This document shows positions 27,136 to 34,695 of a stretch of DNA of 64,000 bases, one piece after another; within the stretch, counting starts at the first letter, position 1, and each line of letters starts with the position of its first letter. Below the pieces are notes generated by a model. It worked only from the letters and a program-made list of their open reading frames with translations, ran no database searches and was not told the origin of the DNA. Source of the DNA: Candidatus Bathyarchaeota archaeon (lineage in GTDB: Archaea > Thermoproteota > Bathyarchaeia > Bathyarchaeales > Bathycorpusculaceae). Both the position numbers and the translations under genes were made by a program. Location: NCBI GenBank assembly GCA_026014665.1, contig JAOZHX010000004.1:18169-82168 (forward strand), written 5' to 3'.

Positions 27136-27489
27136 TTGGCGAATGTTTCATTGAGCGACGTACGAGACACAATCAATTTAGGCACTCAAGACATCCCGGA
27201 CGATAAGCTGCAAAAAATGATTAAGCGTGCAGCAACCACGCTTGGGCTTGAAATAAACAAACAAATCGACATCAACGATTGCTCAGATGCTGAAAAAGAA
27301 TTCATAACGCTTCTCGCAGCAGTCTATGCAATTTGTTATATGACAGGTGGATCTGCAGTAGGACTAAGCTTTAACGTGGGCGACCAAAACATAACTGTCT
27401 CCGACAAGACGCCGCCGTTAACTGTGCTTCAGCAAGAAATTGAACGTTTGCTAAACGCCCTAAAACACCCCACTGTAAGGAGCGCGTAA
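27136..27489 (+). CDS. Head-tail adaptor (gp6/gp15-like)
   Basis: 117 residues, TTG start with gaggt at 8-9 bp. Helical pattern SLSDVRDTINLGTQDIPDDKLQKMIKRAATTL, then AEKEFITLLAAVYAICYMTGGSAVGLSFNVGDQNITV and a final helix VLQQEIERLLNAL: the helical bundle with a short hairpin seen in HK97 gp6 and SPP1 gp15 adaptors that bind the portal. Position directly before the stopper and terminator supports this. Assignment is by pattern and order only. Confidence 0.6.
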   Translation: MANVSLSDVRDTINLGTQDIPDDKLQKMIKRAATTLGLEINKQIDINDCSDAEKEFITLLAAVYAICYMTGGSAVGLSFNVGDQNITVSDKTPPLTVLQQEIERLLNALKHPTVRSA

Positions 27490-27491
27490 CG

Positions 27492-28910
27492 ATGCCCGTT
27501 CCAGAAGCATATTATCGGTTTGTCATGGATTATGCACCTTACCTCTATGTAAAGCCAGGGGAAGGACCTGATGCGCAATGGGGAAAAGCTGCCTTTTCAG
27601 CTGGTTTCGCGGTGGATTTTCTCTACGAAGCCTACTTCGATCCTCAATTCGATGATCGAAGCACTGAAATTGAAGCTAAAATCGTTGAGTTAGCAGATTG
27701 GATGCTGACGCAACAAGTCACAGATAACCAAAATGTGGCGTATGGTGGGTTTATCAGCACTGAGAACAGCACAACCTGCTACAGCGTGGACGTAGGCCGC
27801 ACAGTGCCCGCTCTCCTGAAAGCTTACGAATTAACGTCCAACATGCGTTACCTCAATAGCGCCAAACTTGCCACCGGCACATTTCTATTCAACATGCAGC
27901 AAAAACCAGCTGCTTTGGGAATTCACGACCGCTTCTATGGCGGTTTTGCCCGAGCTGGAGACACATCAGGCGTGTGGCAGCCTCAAATGGATGTTGAATC
28001 CCTGTACAATTTAATTGCACTGGGTATGCTGCGCGAATCTGACCCTGCTGGCGAGCGCACCTACCAAACGATGATTGAGGATGCAGTGAATTTTTACCGA
28101 GTAGGCATAGAAGGCTTAAACCTTTACTTTGATCCTGCTCCCAGTGGCGATGGCTCTTGGCACCGAGTCGGTTTAGGTGATGATGTCATCTATGATGATT
28201 CGGTTGCTTATGCTTTGCTGGGACTCTATGAATACGAAGGCTATAGCGGCACCGTCCAGAAAACCTATCAAGCCATAAACGCCATTGAAGCTTCGCCGCA
28301 TTACCCTGCGTACAATCCAGGGATATGCTGGGCAGGGTACATAAACGTTAAAGCTAAAACGGTGGCATGCGATTACTACGATGCAGTCGCCGCAGGGATT
28401 TTAGCTAAAATTCGCCGTAGCCATGATAAGCCAGCCTGCGATTTCAGTGCAAAAACCATCAAAGCACATGCTGAGGAGTTCATGTTTTGGGGCACCAAAC
28501 ATGCAACTTTTGCTCCTGTAGAAAATAAGCAAGCCATGGCAACGGTGTGTTGGCTGGGGCAGTTGCTGTTGGATTACGAACCGCCGCTGACCCGTTTCAC
28601 TCAAGTATTAAACAGCAAAGGTGAGAAACTAACTCTCTATCCAGTCACGCAGATGGGCGATGTTCCTGCTTACGGAGAAGCCGTTGAATTAAAAGCGATT
28701 GTGCTTCAAAGCAAAATGGAAGAAGTTTTCATAGAACCAGGCTATCTAATCAACGATTACTTGGTTCTTCATGTCTTTGCCCCCATTCGGCGCCAGGATA
28801 AGGTTGTGTGCAATGGTGTCGCTTACGAAGTAACCTCCATTCGGGATTTCATGTTTAGAAACGACGTAGCCTTCCGCAAAGCCGTTCTCAGGAGGTTGCA
28901 TGGTCAATGA
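27492..28910 (+). CDS. Fusion: (alpha/alpha)6-barrel glycan-active-like domain + head-tail stopper
   Basis: 472 residues. Residues 1-about 365 look like an (alpha/alpha)6 barrel of the glycosidase/lyase/epimerase type: repeated helix pairs, YGGF motifs (VAYGGFIS, RFYGGFAR), YSVDVGRTVPALLKAYELT, WQPQMDVESLYNLIALGML and YDDSVAYALLGLYEYEG. From about residue 375 it changes to LTLYPVTQMGDVPAYGEAVELKAIVLQSK, LINDYLVLHVFAPIRRQDKVVCNGVAYEVTSIRDF, a classic head-closure (SPP1 gp16/HK97 gp9-like) beta domain. SD aaggag before the ATG; ATGA overlap with the terminator gene. Enzyme activity is inferred; no catalytic residues could be assigned. Confidence 0.65.
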   Translation: MPVPEAYYRFVMDYAPYLYVKPGEGPDAQWGKAAFSAGFAVDFLYEAYFDPQFDDRSTEIEAKIVELADWMLTQQVTDNQNVAYGGFISTENSTTCYSVDVGRTVPALLKAYELTSNMRYLNSAKLATGTFLFNMQQKPAALGIHDRFYGGFARAGDTSGVWQPQMDVESLYNLIALGMLRESDPAGERTYQTMIEDAVNFYRVGIEGLNLYFDPAPSGDGSWHRVGLGDDVIYDDSVAYALLGLYEYEGYSGTVQKTYQAINAIEASPHYPAYNPGICWAGYINVKAKTVACDYYDAVAAGILAKIRRSHDKPACDFSAKTIKAHAEEFMFWGTKHATFAPVENKQAMATVCWLGQLLLDYEPPLTRFTQVLNSKGEKLTLYPVTQMGDVPAYGEAVELKAIVLQSKMEEVFIEPGYLINDYLVLHVFAPIRRQDKVVCNGVAYEVTSIRDFMFRNDVAFRKAVLRRLHGQ

Positions 28911-29878
28911 ACGAAGCAGAAGATGCTGCAACCACCATTGCTCGCCTGCTGAAAAACAACTTACGAGTCGTAAAAGACAACGGCGCGTTAGCCTCAATAA
29001 ACATATCAAGCGAGTGGCAAAACGCAGCTGCTTTCAAGATGGATGATGGACAAATAACTGTGGGCTTAGCTGAATGCAGCGACCAAAAAATGGAACTGAC
29101 GGGGAAAATCCGAAGACGCCTATCTGTCATAAGAGTTAACGTTTGGACAACCGAGACACCGAATGCAGATGAAAGTGCAAAGACACTGCGCAATAAGATT
29201 GTTGAGGAAGTGAACCAGATTCTTCGGCGGAATAGCACTAAACCTAATGAAACAACCTACACTTTCGTCGGTTTAGGCGCCGGCGGACAAGGCAGTGGAG
29301 CATTTAGCGGTGCTGAAGAGGCGTCGCCAAATACAGATGCGTGGGTGGAACTATCCGATGCTGAGTACCAAAAACTTTGGTACAGCGATGATGACCGATA
29401 CCAACTCAGTTCCTCGGAGAGCGGCAAGCACGCGGTTTTACTGTTGAGGTTCAAAGTTGAAAGCCGAGAGCGCACAGTGAAGCGACTGGTTTTGAGCTTC
29501 GAAGGCTATGGAACATCGCCCCTCGGGGATGGTATTACCGTTAAGGTTTGGAATCACTCGGCTGGGGTGTGGGAAAACACTCAAACAAACGATGCCGCCG
29601 AAGAAGAAACCATCCTCTTAAACGTGAGTGCTGCCTTGCCCGATTACGTAGATGCTGAAGGTTACGTTTGGTTTCTTGCAGAAACTGCAAAACCCACAGA
29701 CGGTCAAACACCTGCCACGTTGGAATGTGACACTGCTTCATGTATGGTCGTAGTAAACGGAATAACCTACTGCGACGTTGTAGGCTACCGCAACCTCGAC
29801 CGCGTTGACATCAAGCCCCCAGTGTACCGCACCGAGTTTACGGTAAAATCATGGTTCATCGAGAACATTGGAGCGTAA
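28907..29878 (+). CDS. Tail terminator/completion protein with large inserted beta domain
   Basis: 323 residues. Residues 1-about 112 (TTIARLLKNNLRVVKDNGALASINISSEW, RRRLSVIRVNVWTTETPNADESAKTLRNKIVEEVNQIL) match the alpha/beta tail-terminator fold. Residues about 115-288 form an inserted beta-sandwich-like domain (ERTVKRLVLSFEGYGTSPLGDGITVKVWNHSAGVW) of the sort that binds glycans. The terminator fold resumes at about 291 with VVGYRNLDRVDIKPPVYRTEFTVKSWFI. Start overlaps the stopper stop by 4 bp. Confidence 0.65.
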   Translation: MNEAEDAATTIARLLKNNLRVVKDNGALASINISSEWQNAAAFKMDDGQITVGLAECSDQKMELTGKIRRRLSVIRVNVWTTETPNADESAKTLRNKIVEEVNQILRRNSTKPNETTYTFVGLGAGGQGSGAFSGAEEASPNTDAWVELSDAEYQKLWYSDDDRYQLSSSESGKHAVLLLRFKVESRERTVKRLVLSFEGYGTSPLGDGITVKVWNHSAGVWENTQTNDAAEEETILLNVSAALPDYVDAEGYVWFLAETAKPTDGQTPATLECDTASCMVVVNGITYCDVVGYRNLDRVDIKPPVYRTEFTVKSWFIENIGA

Positions 29879-29885
29879 AAAACAA

Positions 29886-30743
29886 ATGACTGAAACCTAT
29901 GGTTCCCATGAAAGCAAAATATGCTATGTAGAAGAAGCAAGCTTTGGGCAAACCCCCCAAACGCCCTCAATGCTGAGCATCCCAGCAGAAAGCATTGAAC
30001 CCCAAATCAACCCAAACAACATAAAACTCCGTGGAGTAGGCTCTGTGGATTTGCAAGCCATAAAAAAAGGTTTGCGGACACCGAGCCTAAAAATAGACTT
30101 CCCCTTGCCAAGCGACGCACCCATCAACTTTTTGCAGTACGCCAAAGTGGAACTAGCCAAATCGCTAAGCATCCAAGTGCTCTACTATAAAGGTGCCTTT
30201 GCCACTGCGACAGATGTACTCTCGCTCCTCTACACGGGCTGCAAATTCCAACAGACAACCGTGGAATGCCACGTTGAAGATGTCGTTAAAGCAAGCGTGA
30301 GTGTTCTAAGTCAAGACTTAACGGCTGCCGCCGAAAAGATTCCTGGTGCAACCTACGCTGACTATGCTGGCGCTGTACCGTTTTACGAGAGTTACATCAA
30401 AAAAGGCAGCACCCGCTTGGACCGAGTAACAGACTGGAAATTCTCAATAGATAATAACCTAAAGCAAATTCCTGTGATACGCAGCCCCAACGGCAACGTA
30501 CTCAAATACCTGCCCAACCGCCACCGAGACCTAACTGGAGAAGTGGTTTTTGAGTTTGAAAGCAAAGAAGAATTCGAAGACATCATAAACGATACAGAAT
30601 TCGACTTAGAATTCGGCTTAGGCAGCTCGAACAAAGCAGTCTTTAGCGGTTGTAAGTGGGAAAATGCTTCTGTGCCGACGCGCATAGAAGACCTTGTCAG
30701 TCTCAAAGCCGCTTTCGTCGCAAAAACCATAGCAATAAGCTAA
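29886..30743 (+). CDS. Major tail tube protein
   Basis: 285 residues from ATG 29886 (ggag 12 bp upstream; a TTG at 29868 is in frame). YVEEASFGQTPQTPSMLSIPAESIEPQ at the N-terminus and repeated beta hairpins (TTVECHVEDVVKASVSVLSQDL, LDRVTDWKFSIDNNLKQIP, LTGEVVFEFESKEEFEDI, FELEFGLG-like end) fit the two-sheet tail tube fold. It lies exactly between terminator and tail assembly chaperones, the canonical place. Confidence 0.75.
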   Translation: MTETYGSHESKICYVEEASFGQTPQTPSMLSIPAESIEPQINPNNIKLRGVGSVDLQAIKKGLRTPSLKIDFPLPSDAPINFLQYAKVELAKSLSIQVLYYKGAFATATDVLSLLYTGCKFQQTTVECHVEDVVKASVSVLSQDLTAAAEKIPGATYADYAGAVPFYESYIKKGSTRLDRVTDWKFSIDNNLKQIPVIRSPNGNVLKYLPNRHRDLTGEVVFEFESKEEFEDIINDTEFDLEFGLGSSNKAVFSGCKWENASVPTRIEDLVSLKAAFVAKTIAIS

Positions 30744-30755
30744 AAGGTGAAATCC

Positions 30756-31229
30756 ATGAGAACACAAACCCTAAACATCGGCAATGAATATGGCGCCGAG
30801 TACGCCGGCAAATACGTTTTCCAAGAAATCACCTGGGCAAAACGAAACCGCATAATACAGAAACACACAAAATACCACCCCCTCTCGGGACAGGTGCAAG
30901 CCAGCGACTTCATCGCCATCCAAGCAGAAACCATCCGGGCAGCTCTCAAAGAACAACCTCCAAACTCTCCCATAACGCTTGAGAAGCTTCTCAGCGAAGA
31001 AAACGGCATACCCATTCCTCTCGGTGAGCTTTTCTCACAGGTAGTAAACGGTCTATGTGCTTTGACGCGGGAAGAGCAATCTTTTTTATCCGAGCCATCC
31101 GACGCCAAAAACCCCACCCTGCCGTCACCGACTTTCGGCTCTGCAAAGAATTCGGCTGGACTCCTGCAGAACTCGCCAAACAACCTGCAAGATCAATCCA
31201 CCAATACATCATCATCCTCAACGAGATAG
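30756..31229 (+). CDS. Tail assembly chaperone, zero-frame product (gpG-like)
   Basis: 157 residues. ATG 30756 with aaggtga 5 bp upstream is preferred over GTG 30747. TLNIGNEYGAEYAGKYVFQEITWAKRNRIIQKHT is the strand-rich start, followed by helices. After residue about 110 (EEQSFL) the zero frame becomes low-complexity (many Ser, Asn, Pro), as expected for a dispensable tail read only when frameshifting fails. A slippery T TTT TTA sits precisely at that point. Confidence 0.72.
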   Translation: MRTQTLNIGNEYGAEYAGKYVFQEITWAKRNRIIQKHTKYHPLSGQVQASDFIAIQAETIRAALKEQPPNSPITLEKLLSEENGIPIPLGELFSQVVNGLCALTREEQSFLSEPSDAKNPTLPSPTFGSAKNSAGLLQNSPNNLQDQSTNTSSSSTR

Positions 31230-31303
31230 ACCGCCAAACAGAAGAAGAAAAAACAAGGATGGAAAAAGAGGCAAAAAGACATGAGCGTATCCATCAACCT
31301 TGA
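30756..31303 (+). CDS. Tail assembly chaperone, -1 frameshift fusion (gpGT-like)
   Basis: Predicted product made by a -1 shift at 31082-31088. After EEQSFL the fused part reads IRAIRRQKPHPAVTDF, then RLCKEFGWTPAELAKQPAR and SIHQYIIILNEIDRQTEEE, ending in a charged helix. The KEFGWTPAEL-x-QP segment is characteristic of gpT domains, which recruit the tape measure and tube proteins. The T frame has no start with an SD of its own (an in-frame ATG at 31055 lies before the site), and it overlaps the next gene by 23 bp. Confidence 0.68.
31082..31088 (+). other. Programmed -1 frameshift slippery heptamer T TTT TTA
   Basis: Six T and one A in phase: zero-frame codons TTT (31083) and TTA (31086) can both slip one base back to TTT TTT. 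The -1 frame is then open to 31303. Just downstream GAGCC (31092-31096) can pair with GGCTC (31137-31141), with an inner GACG (31101) / CGTC (31123) stem, a possible stimulatory structure. This is the arrangement of the lambda G/GT site. Seen directly; frameshifting itself is inferred. Confidence 0.7.
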
Positions 31304-31649
31304 GGTATCTGGTTTAGACGAGTTTTCTCGAACTCTAACCAAATTCGACGATGCGATGGAGAAAAACGTAAAAAATCAGCTCTATGAATGGGCCAAAGAC
31401 ATCAAAGCAGATGCTCAAAATCTTGTTCCAGTGCAAACAGGTTATCTACAAAGCACTATCTACGCAAAAAGCCAGGACTGGCAAATTCAAGTAGGAGCTG
31501 AAGCCACCTACGCAACCTACGTCGAATTCGGCACACGGTACATGAGAGCAAAACCATACCTAACCCCAGCAATCGAAGCTCAGTTACCCCGCCTTGAAAA
31601 CGCACTTCTGGAAGCGCTCGATTTTGCTAAAACGGAGGCTCAGCTTTGA
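31281..31649 (+). CDS. HK97 gp10-family protein
   Basis: 122 residues: a helical N-terminus, then LVPVQTGYLQSTIYAKSQDWQIQVGAEATYATYVEFGTRYMRAKPYLTPAI, the conserved (V)PVxTGxLxxS...YAxYVEFGT...(A)xPYLxPA signature of HK97 gp10-like neck/tail proteins. Usually this gene sits before the terminator; here it follows the chaperones, another departure from standard order. gagg lies upstream of the ATG, inside the GT frame. Confidence 0.82.
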   Translation: MSVSINLEVSGLDEFSRTLTKFDDAMEKNVKNQLYEWAKDIKADAQNLVPVQTGYLQSTIYAKSQDWQIQVGAEATYATYVEFGTRYMRAKPYLTPAIEAQLPRLENALLEALDFAKTEAQL

Positions 31650-32188
31650 GTTTTCGTGAAATAGCTGTAACCGTGCGAGCGATTAACCATGCTAGCGCAG
31701 AGTTTAACCGCATACAAACTGATGCTGAAGTATTAGCAGCCAAAGTGAAAAGTTTGGGTGCAGCAATCGCGGGCATCGGCGCTGCTGGAACAGCCGTTGG
31801 ATACGTGGCAAACCAATTCGGTGTGCTCAATGATTCACAGATGAGGGTTTTTAACAGTGGCATGATGGTGGTTTCGGTGATGGGCATGTTCATGCGTACC
31901 AGTGCTGGACTTGCTGTTGCTCAGAAAGTTTACGCTGCCGCAACCGCCTTTGCTACGGTGGTTCAAAATAGCCTAAACATTAGCTTTGCTACGTTTTTGG
32001 CGCTGACCGGGGTAGGCATAGCTATGATTGTCGCTGCGGCTGCTGCCATGTACAGCTTCGCCAACAGCATGAATTCAGCCACTGCTAGCGTCCAAAACTT
32101 CAATGCCCAAACCGCTGAAACCTCATCGCGAAGCCGAAGCATTATCCGCTCTGGAGAAGATGAACTCTATCGTAGAGGCGCTGAATAG
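31646..32188 (+). CDS. Tape measure protein, unusually short
   Basis: 180 residues. The start TTG/ATGA region overlaps the gp10-like gene. The N-terminal helix EFNRIQTDAEVLAAKVKSLGAAIAG is followed by three hydrophobic helices (AAIAGIGAAGTAVGYVA, MMVVSVMGMFM, FLALTGVGIAMIVAAAAAMYSFA) and a polar C-terminus, the composition of tape measure membrane-passing segments. Tail length scales with this protein, so the tail would be very short (about 27 nm at 0.15 nm per residue). Internal deletion from a longer gene is possible. Confidence 0.55.
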   Translation: MSFREIAVTVRAINHASAEFNRIQTDAEVLAAKVKSLGAAIAGIGAAGTAVGYVANQFGVLNDSQMRVFNSGMMVVSVMGMFMRTSAGLAVAQKVYAAATAFATVVQNSLNISFATFLALTGVGIAMIVAAAAAMYSFANSMNSATASVQNFNAQTAETSSRSRSIIRSGEDELYRRGAE

Positions 32189-32189
32189 T

Positions 32190-33776
32190 ATGAGTGTTGA
32201 TGTGCCTACGGTCGCAGTTGTTTTTGGAGCGGTCACTCCTCCGCAGGGCGATGTCGTTGGTTTGCAGGTGCATTTGGGCTGTACCAAGGAAGTCAGCAGT
32301 TTTGAGGTTGTATTGCAGAATTGGAACGGCAAATACAGCCCCAACGGCCCATATCCCATTGTAGTGGGGTTGGACGGCAGCTTAAGCGTGGGCAGAGGCG
32401 CCAATTGTCCCCTACTTCTAACTTGTCGGGTGGAGAACGTCAAATACCAGTCCTCGCCCACGGAAAGCTATTTGACAGTGAAGGGGCGCTGCTGGGGTGA
32501 GCGCCTGTTTCGTCGAGTTGTCTCTAAGACATGCGAGAACCTGAAAGGTGAAGACATCGTAAAAGAACTCCTCGACTACTATATCGGATTAAGCCACATC
32601 CGTAACGGCGTCGAACTTGTTGAATCAACCGACACAACCTACACACGCTTACAGTACAGCGACACGCCTGTGATGGATATTTTGCAGGAAATCGCTGATA
32701 CCGCCGACAATTCAGGTGTCATTGGATACGACTTCCGAATTGCACCAGACGGCAAATTCGAATTTTTCCCCAAAAACAGCAAAAATACCGCCATAAGCCT
32801 TAGCGAACGCTTAGAAAGCAGCGAATACTCCAAAGACATATCGCGGGTGCGAAACAAAGTCACGGTTTACGGAGCCGCAGATAAAAGCATTCCACTCGAT
32901 AAAGATGAATGGACTGAAAGCCTCACACCCACGGGCGGCACTTGGATTGCCACGTCAGGAACCATAAGCTTAGATAGTGCAAATAAAATCAAAGGCTTAA
33001 ACAGCATTAAAACCTCAGCGCAAAACCTCAACTATGCTGCTTGCCAACTTATCCTAAACAGCGGTAACGAAGTGGATGCTGATCTCTACCCCACCTTTAA
33101 CCTTTGGCTTTGCCGAGACGCTAGTTTCAACGGCAACGTAACCATAACCCTCTACGACATAAACGACGGCTCAGCTGCATACGAGATTAGCCTAGGCGCA
33201 GAAAAGTGGTTCCAAACCGCACTTCCAGTGGGCAATACAAAGAGGGATTGCTGGCAGGTCCTGACGCAGTTTAATTGGCACATGATAAAACAGCTTCGGG
33301 TTACCTGCTGGTTTGATGGCGTTGGCACAGGCAGCTTCTGGGTTGACGGCGTCTTCTTTGGGGGGCGCCAATACAGTAGCATGCAAGAAGACATGCTCAG
33401 CCAAAACAGCATTGGGCTTCGAGAACTCGTCGAAGTCAACGAGGAACTTTGCAGTGACTTGGAATGTGAATCCCATGCCAAGGCGCTCCTGTCAAACCTA
33501 AAAGACCCTGCAGAGAGGCTTACCCTAAAAAGTACAGTCATAGACTACGGTACCACACCCATCTTGGCAGGAGACACAGTTCACGTTAATTTACCGAATG
33601 AAGGTGTAAACGGCGACTTTAGGGTTCAAAGCATCGAATACAACGTCGACGCTAAGATGCAGACGCTTGAGATTACGTTGGAACTAGGGCGGGAGAAGCC
33701 TATGCTTGCCGATTACCTGTATGCTCTCCGCAGTAGAACCAGTCATCTCAGCAGATACAAAAGTGCTAAACACTGA
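32190..33776 (+). CDS. Baseplate hub / tail-tip protein with inserted beta domain
   Basis: Start uncertain: ATG 32190 directly follows the tape measure stop; ATGs at 32160 and 32103 are in frame. The first about 240 residues (SSFEVVLQNWNGKYSPNGPYPIVVG, LTVKGRCWGERLFRRVV, MDILQEIADTADNSGVIGYDFRIAPDGKFEFFP) and the C-terminus (LAGDTVHVNLPNEGVNGDFRVQSIEYNVDAKMQTLEITLELG) match gp27/Tal-type hub folds. Bases about 32925-33370 encode an inserted jelly-roll-like domain (SFNGNVTITLYDIND, SFWVDGVFFGG), probably carbohydrate-binding. Last tail gene present; no fibres follow. Confidence 0.68.
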   Translation: MSVDVPTVAVVFGAVTPPQGDVVGLQVHLGCTKEVSSFEVVLQNWNGKYSPNGPYPIVVGLDGSLSVGRGANCPLLLTCRVENVKYQSSPTESYLTVKGRCWGERLFRRVVSKTCENLKGEDIVKELLDYYIGLSHIRNGVELVESTDTTYTRLQYSDTPVMDILQEIADTADNSGVIGYDFRIAPDGKFEFFPKNSKNTAISLSERLESSEYSKDISRVRNKVTVYGAADKSIPLDKDEWTESLTPTGGTWIATSGTISLDSANKIKGLNSIKTSAQNLNYAACQLILNSGNEVDADLYPTFNLWLCRDASFNGNVTITLYDINDGSAAYEISLGAEKWFQTALPVGNTKRDCWQVLTQFNWHMIKQLRVTCWFDGVGTGSFWVDGVFFGGRQYSSMQEDMLSQNSIGLRELVEVNEELCSDLECESHAKALLSNLKDPAERLTLKSTVIDYGTTPILAGDTVHVNLPNEGVNGDFRVQSIEYNVDAKMQTLEITLELGREKPMLADYLYALRSRTSHLSRYKSAKH

Positions 33777-33785
33777 GGTAAGACA

Positions 33786-33953
33786 ATGAGCAAGCGAGTT
33801 GTCGTTGAAATTCGGGCGGACCTGCATCGGGAACTGCGCAAACTCGCAGTCCTAAACGACCTAAAACTACATGTACTTACAAACGCCATGCTGGAAGACT
33901 TCTTGGCTGATGAAGGATACCGCAAAGACCTGATTAAACGTTTAAAAACATAG
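33786..33953 (+). CDS. Ribbon-helix-helix protein (55 aa)
   Basis: MSKRVVVEIRADLHRELRKLAVLNDLKLHVLTNAMLEDFLADEG: a short basic strand followed by two helices, the RHH fold. ATG lies 9 bp after the hub stop. It could be a second regulator of the viral cluster or part of a lost partitioning or toxin-antitoxin pair; no toxin gene is adjacent. It marks the right end of the viral genes. Confidence 0.7.
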   Translation: MSKRVVVEIRADLHRELRKLAVLNDLKLHVLTNAMLEDFLADEGYRKDLIKRLKT

Positions 33954-34041
33954 TTTTCCCTGTTTTTTGCCTCTTTTAGAGAAGACTGTTTTTATAGAGG
34001 TCTGGCTATGGGTTTGGGAAGAGAGAGGGAAATTAGAAAAG

Positions 34042-34695
34042 TTGACCCTTATTGTTGACGACGCAGGTAGCGGCGACTTGCTTTTCGGCGTGGTTATCGG
34101 CGCTTATCATGAAGAGACAGGCGAATTCAAATATGACCTCATAGACGTAAGGTTCTATCAAGAAATCTTCCGTGAAAAAGAATACCTCCAAGAATCCTCA
34201 CGCATCGTATCAAAACTAGTCTCTCGCTTTAACTTGCAACCCGATGAAGAAATCCACATATGTCAAGGATGCATCTTTGACGTTGCAGCCGAAGAACTCC
34301 AAAAGGTTTACGGCGAAGACCGAGTAAAGCGCATACGTGTTGTCGGCGAAGCGCAGAGGCTAGTGGAAATCGCTTATCTGGATGAAATCCGCAATTTAGG
34401 CTATGAACCGATGGCTGAACGTGAGGAAAAACGGGGAAAAAGCTTCTTCCACATGATGCGTTGGCTCAAAGACAACCCTGAAATGCTGCGATACGCCAAA
34501 ACAGGTTGGCCGAGACTAAAGAACTACCATTTATTCAAACCTTTCCACGCAAAAACTGGCTATACCGCTGTTTGCAGCGAATGCGGTGTAGAATGCGAAG
34601 TGCCGTTTCAACCGAAGGCTGACAAACCTGTCTACTGCCAAAGATGCTGGTCAACTCATAAACCTGCTAAACACCGAAAGAAAATAACGCACTAA
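34042..34695 (+). CDS. Unknown protein with C-terminal CxxC-x17-CxxC zinc ribbon
   Basis: Start is probably TTG 34042, after gagaggga; the frame is open back to 33967. The first about 165 residues are alpha/beta (LTLIVDDAGSGDLLFGVVIGAYHEE, IHICQGCIFDVAAEELQKVYG, VVGEAQRLVEIAYLDEI) with a strand-borne Asp pair reminiscent of an RNase H-like core, which is only a guess. The C-terminus is a zinc ribbon (CSEC, 17 residues, CQRC) almost the same as the micro-protein at 18680. Host-like codon pattern; may be nucleic-acid linked. Confidence 0.65.
   Translation: MTLIVDDAGSGDLLFGVVIGAYHEETGEFKYDLIDVRFYQEIFREKEYLQESSRIVSKLVSRFNLQPDEEIHICQGCIFDVAAEELQKVYGEDRVKRIRVVGEAQRLVEIAYLDEIRNLGYEPMAEREEKRGKSFFHMMRWLKDNPEMLRYAKTGWPRLKNYHLFKPFHAKTGYTAVCSECGVECEVPFQPKADKPVYCQRCWSTHKPAKHRKKITH

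Larger units (their letters stand above)
19956..33953. mobile_element. Head-tail (caudovirus-type) structural gene cluster, provirus or derivative
   Basis: About 14 kb of co-oriented genes encode a complete-looking siphovirus-like particle: protease, cement, HK97 major capsid, portal, adaptor, stopper, terminator, tail tube, G/GT chaperones, gp10-like protein, tape measure and hub. It is framed by two ribbon-helix-helix genes. Not seen anywhere in the window: large or small terminase, integrase, replication proteins, lysis enzymes, tail fibres. Gene order is unusual in that the portal follows the capsid gene. The boundaries are inferred from gene content because no flanking direct repeats were found. 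Confidence 0.85.
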
